DNA of 64,000 bases from positions 9,041,329-9,105,328 of the forward strand of contig CM068590.1 in assembly GCA_035048485.1 (NCBI GenBank), given 5' to 3'. The notes beneath the pieces are model-generated. The model did not search any database and was not told the DNA's origin. It saw only the letters and a program-made list of their open reading frames with translations. The position numbers and the translations under genes were made by a program. The first letter of the stretch is position 1; each line of letters begins with the position of its first letter. This document shows positions 53,718 through 64,000 of this stretch, piece by piece. The DNA comes from Pteria penguin (taxonomy: Eukaryota; Mollusca; Bivalvia; Pterioida; Pteriidae).

Positions 53718-56700
53718 GTACGTAGATGAAAATATACAGAATATTCACTGGATTATGAAGCTTTAAGATGTTTGTCAAATCGTAAGAAGTCTCGAGAATT
53801 AAATGTTGAAATGTACTAACCAATAGACAAGAAATGTACAGAACAGATCGTTATGAATTACACTATGATAGTATGAGAAAAATAAGGGGGGGGGGGGGGG
53901 GGGGGGTGGGGTTATAGTCCTTTGTTTACATTTATATTGCTTTCTTGTCTTTGCATGATTATGAACGACTTGAAGTCCATAGCGACTGTGGGATAGTTGA
54001 ATTGTCTTCTGACCAGATGGTATTGAATTTGGGCTAGATATCATGTGGATATTTAATTTTGTTTGACAATGCACCATCGTTAAGCTTCAAATATTTGCCA
54101 ACCCACACAGTTAATGAGGAGTATTTCACCCTTCCCACATGTTGTTTCTATCAGTTTTCTTATACATTGTATGTGTGGGAGGGCTTCAATTCCCTATCAT
54201 AAACAGCTGTAGTGCAGTGCTTAGGCTATATCTGTGAATCACAATGGCACTTTCCTGAATGACCATTACAATTACTTCAAAGGTTAGTGAATTTACATGT
54301 ACCTTACATTAGTCAATCTCTTCATTCATACCAGTAAAATTCTCCCTTTGAGTCCTGACTATTTCGACTCAGATGTGAATAACCATTTGTACAAAACTAT
54401 GGAGTAGTTAAGTAGATCTGCCATTGTAGAGTGTCCACTGATTCAGGTTCTATAGTTCTCCTTATAAAGTGATCCGGCTTCTTCTATTATTTACATTGAG
54501 ATGGTTGACTGCCAAAATGTTAGTGGATTTAATCCTAGTGTACCATTAAAGATGTAACTGGTTGTCAGAAAGTGGTTGTGAGGACTGCTTAAATGTGAAA
54601 GTCGTTGTGAGGACTGCTTTTTTGTGATCACCAAATGGACATGATCTAATTTCTATTGAAACGGTCGGCTCATACCTTCACCACCTGTGTGAAGGTATGA
54701 GCTGACCGTTTCAATAGAAATTAGACATGATCCTGATATAAATTATGAAACTACATGTAACAATAGTATATAAATTATTAAGGTCATACAGGTTTCTGTA
54801 GCACTTTAGCACAATATTGATACTTTGTGTTGTCAAGTTCATCATCTTCATTTCAGATTTACGTAAACAGGCCCGTCAGTTGGAAAATGAGATTGATTTG
54901 AAACTGGTATCCTTCAGTAAACTGGGGACAAATTACACATCTCAGCAGGAATATGGCAGGTAATGGCACCGTAAAGTCTAACAGAAAATGTTGTACGTAC
55001 AAGTATGGTTTCATGGTAATGGATGGAAGAGCTGTCTTCTTCTTCCATTACGAAGTGTACTCATAATTGAGTGTCATACTTCATGTGGCAGTCAAGATAA
55101 AAGCCTCAGAAGGCAGTCAAAAAAAAAAAACAAAGAAGTAAGGTTTTAGATGGAAAAGATGAGCCCCTTTTCGTGTTTCGCTAGTTAGAAGACTCTGTTA
55201 ATAGAATGATGGGTATTGATAGTAAGGTTTTTAATGTTAGATGAGACGGGAGCCCCTTTTCATGTTACGCTAGATAGAAGGCTCCTCTTAGAGACAGTGG
55301 TGCACGAGTGAGGTGCATGTAGGAAGTTTTGTGTGTGCTCAGGTTTATTAGGTGTTTATTAGCTGTACATGTTTTTAAGACTGTGTTTATTGAAAAATAT
55401 TCTGTTCTATTGAAAGTCATTGAAAAATTATCCTAATACTTACCGGTATATGTTGTTAGGTTAATCTCACCCCCTCTGGATTTCCTTTTAAAAAAATGAT
55501 TTATAATGAGTTGTTTAAATGTCCAAACAGTCACTTAGTTTTCAAAATGACTTAAAAAATTAAATTATTTTGTCCACAAGAATTTCTGATGAACAATTTG
55601 TGAAAAATGATTGCTATTTTGGATTTGGAATGGGACAGAATTTCTGTCCCCAACAACAGGGTGTAAAATCTGTGACTCGAGATCTCTGATGAAGTGAACC
55701 TGTGTCAAAAGGGTGTGAAATATTGCAATATGGATACCATGGTAGCTGTCTCAGGCAAACCAGGTTTGTGATGCAGGCAATCCTTTTTGTGATGTAGGCT
55801 TTCCAAGCATGAAGCTGGTGTGGCCTAGTGGATAAGGTGCTGGGCTCGTGATCGAGAGGTCCTGGGTTCGACTCCTGCCCTGGGCACACCAGTGTTCTTT
55901 CTTTCGGATGAGACAATAAAAACTGAGGTCCAGTGTCACGGCAGGCATGGCACATAAAAGATCCCTCACTGCTTCGTGTGGGTCCATCGCAAAGGTCTAA
56001 ACTTGTATGCAATGCATCAGGTAGATGCCGTCACCATATACATTATACATGAAATAACCATGGAGTGACGTAAAACAATAATCAATCAATCAATCCAAGC
56101 TTGTGATGAAGGCATGGATATGGACAGTTTATGATGTAGGCAATCCAGGTTAGATCACAGGCTTATAACATTATGATAGGGTTAGACTTCCTTTTCAAGA
56201 TATGACTGAAAGCTACATAAAACTCACAAACACTATACATATGAATAAGAACTATTCTTTTTATTCCAAAACTACACCATATTTATTAAGTACATAAGTA
56301 TTTCTGAAATCAAAAATTTATATCTAGACTTTATCTTAAACTTTCTACAGTGAGTCTGCACCTCTTATCAACAAAACAAGCAGTGAGCACATGTTTGATA
56401 CTATGGCGATGGAAATAGAACAGCTTATCACAAAGGTACTCAGTAACTGTTGTATATTGAATATATACTTCCAGGCATGGATAGAAATCAACTATGCAGA
56501 CTAGAAACTTACTTACCAGACTGTATAAATAGTCACTAGTTCACCCACATAAAAGAGAAATTGCAAGACTACAGAAAGAATCGATTAATGATATTTGTTT
56601 TAAATTGTTTTTATTTGAGACAAAATTTGCAAGTATCATTCTACTCTGTTTTTGTCATTTACTTGGGTTTTCTACATGCCACATGGTTGCTAAACAATAA

Positions 56701-59700
56701 GTTTCAATTACCTATGAAAGAATGTTCCTTTTATCTAGCAGTATACACTGTACTCCAAAATAATGTCATGAAAATTGAAAATCAAACTTACCGGTACTTT
56801 ATAATTAATTTAATCTTAAATGAAAGGTTGATCTCTTGTGCACTGATCATTGTTATTGTCATTATTATTTGACTTTTGTAGTTACACAGAGAGCACTTTT
56901 GATTTTACATTTTTTCTGTTTGATCATATCTAGTAGAGTTTCCATAACTGTTATCTTTTACTTTTTCGTCAGAAGATACAGAATATATTTTATGTTAAGA
57001 AAATGTAACAGGGAAACATTTCTATGACAATTTATAAATTTAATTATTACTCATTCAGTTCTCTATTTTAGTGTCATAATGTGTAGACTATATGTTGTTT
57101 CAAGTTTTGTGTGTTTCATATTTATTTCTACTGTTTCTAATAACCACAAGTTTCTGGTTTGCTACTTCTCTATAAGTAACTCAAAGAAGAATGCTGTTTA
57201 AGCAACAAACTCAGTATATTTCTAATGTGATGTTTCTCAAAGAAAATTATATAGAATAATACATGACTTTTGTGGAAAAAATAAGCACTTAACCAGTTGC
57301 TTATTGCTAAAAGATTTTGAGCTGGGCCTTTAGATATAAAAAGTTAGGGGCCCTGATAGTCATTGTCATTTTGGTAAATTAGATCACTTTCTTCAATGTA
57401 AGAACAAATAAATGCATATTGTAAATGATATGCTAAAATAACTGATGAGGATGAATTATTAGTCCAAAAATAATATGAATTTCTTGAATTTTTGTACATG
57501 TATGTATGTATTGACTTTCTTCTTGGCCAATAAGACTTTTTCTTGTCCCCTTTATTTCAAACGTTATGGTCCAGGTGGCCCTTAAATCAATGTTCTGAAT
57601 GTTGACTCTTTACTTTCATCAGATTGGTTAAATGAAAAGGTAGTGATTACTATTTTTGTTCAGATCATTGTGCTTATTTTGAGAATACAGTTAGATCTTA
57701 ATATCTCGCAGTCGGAGGGACTATGAAAAATACTTTGAGATGTCCATAGTTTGAGATATCCAATTTTCAAGTTTAGAGTCACAGATCTTGCAGTTCATTT
57801 GACGTGTATGATTATTATAGCATGTGATGAAATTATCAATTTTATCAATAATTATTCATATTTTAAATTCAATACACGATATTACTATACCTTAATCAGA
57901 GGGGGCAGGCGTGGTGTAGTGGTTAAGCACTTGGCTTTCGACGCTGACGATCCGGGTTCGATTCCCAGGTTGCGCCACTATGTTTAAGAGGATGCTTCCA
58001 TGTCGAGATATAACTGAAACATTGTTGAAAGCGACGTAAAAAACCAATCAAACAACCACCCAACCTTAATCAGAGGATGGACTAATGTGAAGGTCATAAT
58101 TTTTTATTTATTTGTTTTTATTCCAAACACATCAAGCTACTATTCCTTTGTATAAAAATTCAGAGATATACACATGGATATGAAATAGAAATAAATTATT
58201 GAACAGTATAAAGAAATTTCTTAAATAAATGCATGTATGAAAAAGTGCTAATTACAATTAATGTTAATTATTTATTTCAAGGTTGAATTTACAAGCTATC
58301 ATCGTTTAGTAAAAAAAATTGATTAAATAACAAGGTATGCATGGATATGATCGATTGTGTAATTACTGTGGCTTTGTACACCAACATGGTCTTTTAATTA
58401 TTCCATGTGCATTGCTTGTCAACTAGGGTAAACAGCGCAAGGAAACTGTTAATAAGAAGCCAACTTTGAGATAAATCGGGTAAATAAGAACTTCAGGATT
58501 TAAAAATGTATTGAAGATAAGCATAGTATTTGACATATCAGGGGTGAATTTAATCATAATTCGAAAGATTCTTTTTGGGACCCATGTTCCAGTTTGAGAT
58601 ATCATTGTTTAAGATATCAAAGTTTGCCTGTATTCCCTCTTCCGTTGAATTCAAATATGTCATTCCTCCATTTGATAATTTCAGTTACATGAAGTGAATG
58701 ATCGAATGGCAGACTACACACAGAATGTGGGGACCAACTCTCCTAGTGCAGCACTCCTACATACCTTACAAAGACACAGAGACATCTTACAGGATTACAC
58801 ACATGAATTCCAGAAAACCAAGTCCAACATCTCCTCAATACGGGAAAGAGAAGACCTGCTAGGCTCTGTCCGTAGAGATATCAAGTAAGGCACTATTAGT
58901 GGTTTAACTTCATATATATGCACAACCACTGTAATTGCCCGAGATAAAGCTTTCAAGACATATGTAATTTGTTTCTGTATAAAATACATTGATTGATGAC
59001 ATCATAATGCCCCATATTTGATCCACTTTTCAGCACAGAAAGCGATATTTCACAGACTTTTGATTGTTATGCTAATGACGTCACAATGAAATGTTCGACA
59101 TTTCCTCGACATTTCCAACCTTGCGTGACGTTATTAAAGTCGTATTTTGCGCTAAAGTGCTTGACATTCGATGAAAGTATGTCATTCTGGATAAACGTTA
59201 CGTTTTCATGGGACTCTGGCTGTTTCTTTCAATTTATACCTTCCCTTTGCAATGATTTAATGATGCGGTTTATAAATGGGAAATGGAAGTTTTCAGTATG
59301 ATATTTCGGCCTTAAAAGCGCATATATATAGAATAAGTGTCTTATTTTGTGTTTTCATGCAGGAGTAAATTACAACGTCTAATGCATTTATGAGATACAA
59401 TGCATTATATCTAATAAATACATCAGCCATTGTAATTTATTCTTGCATGAAAACACAAAACAAGACACTTATTCTATATATCTAATGGCAATTCTAGACT
59501 TGTCAGGTAATACATTAAGCAATTTTTCTTGTAATAATAATCATTGAAGTAATAATAGATATTCAAGTTGTCTTCACTGTTCTTTTCACATTATTGAAGC
59601 AGTGTGTGTGTAATAAGAATTATCCAAGTTTGTTTAATCTGGTCAAGTGATAATAATGATTGCTTAAGCAATATCAAAGGAACAACACCAGTCAAGTAAT

Positions 59701-62700
59701 TGTTCAAATTATTTTAACTGTGTAAATTATTTCATCAGTTTGAATTATTTTAACTGTTCAAGTAAAAATAAAGGGTCCAGTATTAATAATTGCCAAAGTA
59801 ATAATTATTCAAGTGATAATAAAAATCTGCCAAAACGTTTGCTGGATTTTTATGTTTTCTTAAAAATAGATAATATTGTTGGTTTCAGTGCTTACAAGAA
59901 CTCCTCAGGCTTGAATAGAAGAACCGACCTCTATTTAAAAGAACATGAACACATAAGAAAGTACGTAGCATGTTGATACCAAAGGCTTGCATTATTGTCA
60001 GGTATTTACTTAGGTATGATACCTCAGAGATAACAATCAGGTCTGTATTAATTTGCCAGTAACATTTATTCATATAGGTATTAAACCACGTGGATCTGTA
60101 AAAGTTAGGGTTTGCATTCAGAACCTTGATTTTTTTTAGATGACATTTGTATTGAAGAATAATTGGAAAACAACATTTATTAATGTTTTTAGCATAAATA
60201 AAGAAATTAAACTTCATATACATTGACGTATGGTAACTGATAAGTGTTCAGTGTGCGAAACTAAGGTCAAGTCATGCTCAGAAAAAAATAAAACTTCCCA
60301 TTCAAAAAAGAGACAACCATTTTGTCTGACTTTGTTGACTTTTTAGACTTCTCTTTTTTTTTTTTTTTACATATTTTCAGGTAATTTCTCATGTTTCCTC
60401 TTTGTTGAATACTTATAAATGTTTTGAATTAATTTTGTGTATTAAACTGAATTTAGTATATGAAATTAGCGTTTTATCTAAAGCAAAATAGCATGGCGCC
60501 ATGCCATGCCCTTTTTATGCGGCGCCATGCCCTTTTTCTCAGTGCCATGCCCTTATTTCCCTAAGTTATTATTTTATGAGACTAAAGAAGATCAATCTTC
60601 ATTCACGTAATATGAAACCCTCCAAAAGATTGTTATTTACAGGGCCAGTATATTACGAATATCCCTTCGGACATGCCCTTTTAACACTTTCCGCACATTA
60701 CATAATTATCTAAGTCAGGTGTTTGACCCGCTCAATCTTAACCGGTGTACTGCACTGCCTGCCACTTTTCGGGTGTTAATTAGGGGATTTTAATCAATGT
60801 TACCTTCTTGAATTAAGATTAGGCTACATCCGTACACGAACAGGGTTTGACACAGTTGTCTGAATGCCGAAATAATAATTTTGCAGGCCAAAGTCACATC
60901 TGTTTTCGGTCAGATATTAAAGAAAATTCAAGGATGTTTTTCCCTTAAAAATAATCATTCTAGGATTATACGTAAAGTATAACATTAATTGAAAAGTGAC
61001 TGTAATTAATATGTCGTCTCTGAATATAATATTATTACCGAATTGGTTTACATACATGTAGCCGGTCACGATTGCTTAGAAACTTCACTCATACGAACGA
61101 AAACTACCCATTCTAAATGCCTTACTTAAAATTATTTAACTAATTTTCTCAATTTGACACCAAATATTTAGGATCTACTCTCCACAATTCCTCTGATAAT
61201 TTTGAACACTGTTGAGTAATTCTGGCGAAGACGATATTTCAGAATATCTTTTATCATTTGATACAACAATATCAAAATAAGTAGGTGCAACAAGAGGATG
61301 CAAAAAACTCACAAAGTGTATTCATACTATCAGATGTGTCAGTGGTTTTTTTTACGATCAAAGATCTGAATAGCATAACTGATTATAAAACATGACTTTT
61401 TAGTATTTCTAAAATAAATAGAATATTTACTATCTGTAAGTCAATAAATGTGAATGAACATTATAACCGTTATAAATTATTAATATTACTTATGTACTTT
61501 GAACTGAGACAATCACTTGGGCTAGCAATTTATTTACAAAGATCGTCATATAAAGCAGTCACAAAAGTAAGTAATGAGGTAAAGGGGACAGATACACTTT
61601 ATATTTTCCATTAATGCTACCAGCAATTTCCATTAAGATTTTGACTTTGAATAATTCAAACATCAATCACACTTCATACATGTAGCAGACCCAGGAATTT
61701 ATTTGTGAAGGAAAATTTGGCGGATGGGGGAGGCTGAGAGAACTTTTTTGTTTTTTTAAGTAGCAAATTGTTTTCTTTATTTTCATCAAAATATTGGTTA
61801 GGTTAATTGAAAATTTATTTCAACCTAGAAATTACAACTGCACATCAAGGACTTATAAACTTGTCTATAAGACAGTCCTTCTGCACATGCATACTGTACT
61901 TCTAGATCCCACATTACATTTTCTTTAATAACACCATCTTTTCAGCTAAAATAATGGCATGTCATTCAAATATTTAAGTTAATATGTAAAAAATAATGAT
62001 ACATGTAAAGACTGTCTAAGGTACAATTATAAAACTTGCATTATCTCATTTTGCCAATAATAGACAGAAGAAGCAGCACTGCTCTTGGAGAATTTTAGAT
62101 TAATTTACAAGAACATGAAATAGAATAAGTTTACAAATTGGAAATTATTGCAATAGTCAAAAGCATTTAATTATTGCAATAATGCAATTGTAACAGATAT
62201 TAAGTTATAGTTCCTACAACTATGAAAAATTTATTTTGAAGACAAGCTGGAAATAAAATTTTCAACAAAAACAATTACATCATATTATCAATATCAAGAG
62301 GAATTATATTATACATATTCAGATATCATCTAAGTTAATAAAACAAAGAAATAATGCAATTTTAAACTAAATTTTTAAATATATTTGGTGACAGAATTCG
62401 CTAAATTATGTGCCCTTTTTACCAAATACCATGTTAAAAAGTGCCCTTTTGATGGAGAAATTTGTGTGCCCTTTTTGAATCCTAGATTTAACACTAGAAA
62501 TGTATTTGAAAAGAAATCGAATACAACAACAATATATATATATATATTTTTGCAGTTTTTTCAAGTTTAAGAAAAAAGGGGCAATATTCTATTAGTTTAT
62601 AATAATAAGCTTCGATGGACTTCTTTAGAATTAATTCGAAGATTTTGATGAAACTTGATAGGTATGAAGTACTTAAGGTGGCTTACAACTGTTGCTGTTT

Positions 62701-63990
62701 TAGTATGTCAAGGGTTGGCTAGCAAGGTAGGGCACCATTGGCCAAAGAAGGTATGACAAACCTTGTTAGATGGGCTGCATGGATCCTCAAACTGGATATA
62801 AAAGAATAATCTAGAAGGGTGTCTAAAGAAGTGTTGTTGTTTTTGGTTCCACTTTGAAATAATTTTGGATACTTTTCCTCTTTTCCGACTTCTTTATATC
62901 CCTACATTTTGTATTATTTTTTAAATGTATTCAGCATATAGAAGCAACAAAGCTTTTATTTGCTAACTTTTATTATAAAATATCAATTTCAGTGGTTATT
63001 TCAAAGTTTCATGTCAAAATTAGTTTCCCAGATTTTTCCTGATTTTAATATACATGTAGAGTTCTGGCACTGTTTCAAGCAAAAATCTAAATTTTATTTC
63101 ATTTTACACTTAAAAAAAGTTTTTGCAGCATTCAACAGATGGTGCCACCATGTCTAAAAACTAGGTCTTACAATGGTACATATAGCACTTGGTAATTAAA
63201 ATATGGAGAGTAGCAGTTCAAATCCAGCTGTGGTCAAATTTTTTTTTTCATTTCTTTACACATCTAAATAAGTTTTTAGATGTTTCTCAACACTCAACAT
63301 ATGAAATTAGGCCATTTTAAGTTGGGTCTGGACAATATTTGAAACAATTGTTGTTCACAACCCAAACTTGAAATCAGTCAACAATAGGCCCCACCTAAAG
63401 AAAATGACAAACTTGTTGCCCTGAATCACATCTTGCAGAGACAAAGCAAATGCTTAATATCAAAATCACCTGAATGGATGTGCAAAAAAGTGTTGTCTTT
63501 TATTCTGGTCTGAAATAAAATTTGACATATTTTCAACATTTGTGTTGACTGAGTCACAGTAATGCAAAAATAAATGAATTCTTCCTTCCTGCATGACTGA
63601 TCATCTAGGTACTCAGGTGAGCGATATAGGCCCACTTGGGCCTTTTGTTACATATTTTTGTATTATTGTCTTGATTTATTCACTTTAGAGATGCAAGTTC
63701 ACTTTCATTTGTTAAAAATACAATAGGACAGAGAATACATGCATTTGTAATTTTTTCAAAGCAGACATATGATTTGTGATTTAGTAAATACAGCAAAGAT
63801 GAATGATAAAGGCCCATTTGGGCCTCTCATTTTCAGCACAAGTGTTTGGCATTTAAATCTAGTTTAGGTCTTTTTTTTTTCTTTTTTTTTTTTTTTGCCC
63901 TACATGATTAAAAACAGATTTACTCTAAATGTTCTCTTATCTTTTTTTTTTTTTTTTTAGCTCTGATCGGTTGCTTGATGACCAAATAAG
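53690..63990 (+). CDS. GOSR1: Golgi SNAP receptor complex member 1 (GS28), 5' six exons, incomplete at the right edge
   Basis: Spliced gene with exons at 53690-53717, 54857-54959, 56351-56435, 58685-58884, 59889-59960 and 63961-63990. All junctions are GT/AG and the frame is kept, giving 172 codons plus 2 bases. The product is a Golgi Qb-type SNARE that acts in ER-Golgi and intra-Golgi vesicle fusion. Conserved GOSR1 segments are DLRKQARQLENEIDLKLVSF (residues 10-29), the MFDTMAMEIEQL block (about 58-69), HTLQRHRDILQDYTHEF (98-114), IREREDLLGSVRRDI (124-138), GLNRRTDLYLKEHEHIR (146-162) and NSDRLLDDQI (163-172). Animal orthologues are about 250 residues, so the C-terminal SNARE helix and membrane anchor must lie downstream. 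The start codon is chosen because ATG at 53690 gives a nine-residue lead ending in W-E-D, as in animal GS28. Untranslated exons upstream cannot be excluded. Confidence 0.95.
53886..53906. repeat. G21 homopolymer in GOSR1 intron 1
   Basis: Twenty-one G followed by TGGGG, 168 bp after the exon 1 donor and on the sense strand of the transcript. It is the longest such run in the window. Confidence 0.95.
54638..54732. mobile_element. Fold-back hairpin with 36-bp arms in GOSR1 intron 1
   Basis: The left arm is 54646-54681, the loop CACCTGT 54682-54688, and the right arm 54689-54724. The arms differ at one position, which would be a G-U wobble in RNA. GACATGATC lies at both outer ends (54638-54646 and 54724-54732), a 9-bp direct repeat like a target-site duplication. 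No ORF. Confidence 0.85.
54857..54959 (+). CDS. GOSR1: GOSR1 coding exon 2
   Basis: Acceptor TTCATTTCAG, donor GTAATG. Encodes residues 10-43, including the highly conserved LRKQARQLENEIDLKLVSFS stretch of the N-terminal helix and ending YTSQQEYG. Phase 1 in, phase 2 out. Confidence 0.97.
55026..55120 (-). mobile_element. LINE 3'-UTR scrap in GOSR1 intron 2
   Basis: TCTTCTTCTTCC, ACGAAGTGTACTCA, CATACTTCATGTGGCAGTCA and AGATAAAAGCCTC match the 3' ends of the LINE copies at 1470 and 2549. It is 5'-truncated and bordered by an A-rich run at 55120-55131. Confidence 0.85.
55140..55290. repeat. Imperfect ~95-bp direct duplication in GOSR1 intron 2
   Basis: GAGCCCCTTTTCGTGTTTCG followed by CTAGTTAGAAG recurs as GAGCCCCTTTTCATGTTACG followed by CTAGATAGAAG about 90 bp later. 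Origin unknown. Confidence 0.7.
55812..56093 (+). mobile_element. SINE family A in GOSR1 intron 2
   Basis: The head has GGTGTGGCCTAGTGGATAAG and GGTCCTGGGTTCGACTCCTG. The body has TTTCGGATGAGACAATAAAA, AAAGATCCCTCACTGCTTCG and AGATGCCGTCACCATATACA, and the end is GAGTGACGTAAAACAATAATC with (AATC)n. It is flanked by TCCAAGCATG (55802-55811) and TCCAAGCTTG (56094-56103), a 9 of 10 target-site duplication. It is in sense orientation with the gene. Minus-strand ORFs in it are by-products. Confidence 0.9.
56351..56435 (+). CDS. GOSR1: GOSR1 coding exon 3
   Basis: Acceptor CTTTCTACAG, donor GTACTC. Encodes residues 44-72: a variable linker (SESAPLINKTSSE) and then HMFDTMAMEIEQLITK, matching the conserved segment before the second helix of animal GS28. 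Phase 2 in, phase 0 out. Confidence 0.95.
57903..58062 (+). mobile_element. SINE family B in GOSR1 intron 3
   Basis: It carries GGCAGGCGTGGTGTAGTGGT, GATCCGGGTTCGATTCCCAG and TTGTTGAAAGCGACGTAAAA, with an (AACC)-like tail. About 13 bp of the body (GGTTGGTAACCTCCT region) is missing. It is flanked by ACCTTAATCAGAGG at 57889-57902 and 58063-58076, a perfect 14-bp target-site duplication. Confidence 0.93.
58685..58884 (+). CDS. GOSR1: GOSR1 coding exon 4
   Basis: Acceptor ATAATTTCAG, donor GTAAGG. Encodes residues 73-138, the best-conserved part present: LHEVNDRMADYT, HTLQRHRDILQDYTHEFQKT and IREREDLLGSVRRDI. Phase 0 in, phase 2 out. The ATG at 58694 is internal and is not a start. Confidence 0.98.
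59325..59480. mobile_element. 156-bp element with 53-bp inverted arms in GOSR1 intron 4
   Basis: Arms 59325-59377 and 59428-59480 are inverted copies differing at four positions, all transitions. The arm starts TATATAGAATAAGTGTCTTA and continues TTTTGTGTTTTCATGCAGGA. The interior (59378-59427) is itself partly palindromic (AATGCATTTA / AATGCATTA). Non-coding MITE-like structure; a TA target duplication is possible but cannot be separated from the TATA-rich ends. Confidence 0.85.
59510..59870. repeat. AT-rich imperfect repeat of TCAAGTAATAAT-type phrases
   Basis: TCAAGTAAT, TCAAGTGATAATAA and related phrases recur irregularly through this 360-bp stretch of GOSR1 intron 4 up to the exon 5 acceptor. 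Confidence 0.55.
59889..59960 (+). CDS. GOSR1: GOSR1 coding exon 5
   Basis: Acceptor TTGGTTTCAG, donor GTACGT. Encodes residues 139-162, NAYKNSSGLNRRTDLYLKEH then EHIR, corresponding to the linker and start of the SNARE-proximal helix in animal GS28. Phase 2 in, phase 2 out. Confidence 0.97.
60498..60560. repeat. Short GCCATGCCCTTTTT-type repeats in GOSR1 intron 5
   Basis: Three near copies of GCCATGCCCTTTTTNT occur in a row, with GGCGCCATGCC palindromes. Related phrases (GTGCCCTTTTTACC, GTGCCCTTTTGATG, GTGCCCTTTTTGAA) occur at about 62410-62480. Confidence 0.65.
62590..63650 (+). mobile_element. Interspersed repeat ending in a GGCCC hairpin, GOSR1 intron 5
   Basis: The left part has AAGCTTCGATGGACTTCTTT, GATTTTGATGAAACTTGATA and AGGTGGCTTACAACTGTTGC. 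The right end has CTAGGTACTCAGGTGAGCGA and then AGGCCCACTTGGGCCTTTTG. A second terminal hairpin of the same type, AAGGCCCATTTGGGCCTCTC, lies at 63811-63830. A GTGAGCG...GGCCC(N)GGGCC terminus is, to my knowledge, common in bivalve interspersed repeats. Exact extent is uncertain. Confidence 0.5.
63961..63990 (+). CDS. GOSR1: GOSR1 coding exon 6
   Basis: Acceptor is a poly-T tract ending TTTTAG, donor GTAAGC. Encodes residues 163-172, NSDRLLDDQI, then two bases of the next codon. It aligns with NSDRLIEE-type sequence after the RRTELFLKEH block in animal GS28. The gene continues past the window. Confidence 0.93.
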
Positions 63991-64000
63991 GTAAGCATTA

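Noticed and set aside
58795..58989. 64-codon minus ORF opposite GOSR1 exon 4
   Set aside because: It is the antisense shadow of a well-supported exon.

Overview
The window looks like a stretch of molluscan nuclear DNA, most likely bivalve. It is AT-rich, has no bacterial-style gene packing, and is dominated by tandem repeats and small transposons. Two tRNA-headed SINE families recur, with (AATC)n-like and (AACC)n-like tails and a conserved '...ACGTAAAAC...' 3' end. There are many copies of repeats with a tandem core, then a GACA/GACGG microsatellite, then a short terminal hairpin, an architecture described for bivalve 'pearl'/Helentron-associated elements. The one secure host gene reads as an animal Golgi SNARE. 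Species cannot be named from the sequence.

Layout. 1-7320 holds three minisatellite blocks. A ~23-bp array (691-3465) is interrupted by two copies of a reverse-oriented LINE 3' end, followed by a ~94-bp array (4110-5343) and a 48-bp array (5739-7315). 7440-11540 is SINEs, one tandem-core element and a ~114-bp array. 11545-23824 is a large satellite of ~881-883-bp monomers, about 13 copies. It abuts, without unique sequence between, a second satellite of ~269-bp monomers (23825-26900). 27000-53160 is a mosaic: tandem-core elements, SINEs with clear target-site duplications, small inverted-repeat elements, a decayed LINE reverse transcriptase (45450-46690), further short arrays (42290-43228, 43872-44250, 52430-52875) and mono/dinucleotide runs. 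A possible broken gene fragment with a Cys cluster lies at 29609-30182 on the minus strand.

53690-63990 carries the first six coding exons of GOSR1 (GS28, a Golgi v/Qb-SNARE) on the plus strand. All exon junctions are GT/AG and the phase is kept throughout. The SNARE motif and membrane anchor lie beyond the right edge. Its introns contain a SINE of each family, a LINE 3'-UTR scrap, a 53-bp-arm inverted-repeat element and a nearly perfect 36-bp-arm hairpin flanked by a 9-bp direct repeat.

There is no operon-like set of genes and I see no novel defence or biosynthetic system. The most interesting material is structural. The large satellite has first and last monomers that share variants absent inside, a four-monomer higher-order block, and nuclear-receptor-like AGGTCA direct repeats in almost every monomer. 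Tandem-core elements share an end while differing in core. The intronic hairpin is also notable. Nearly all ORFs over 60 codons outside GOSR1 are by-products of tandem repeats.
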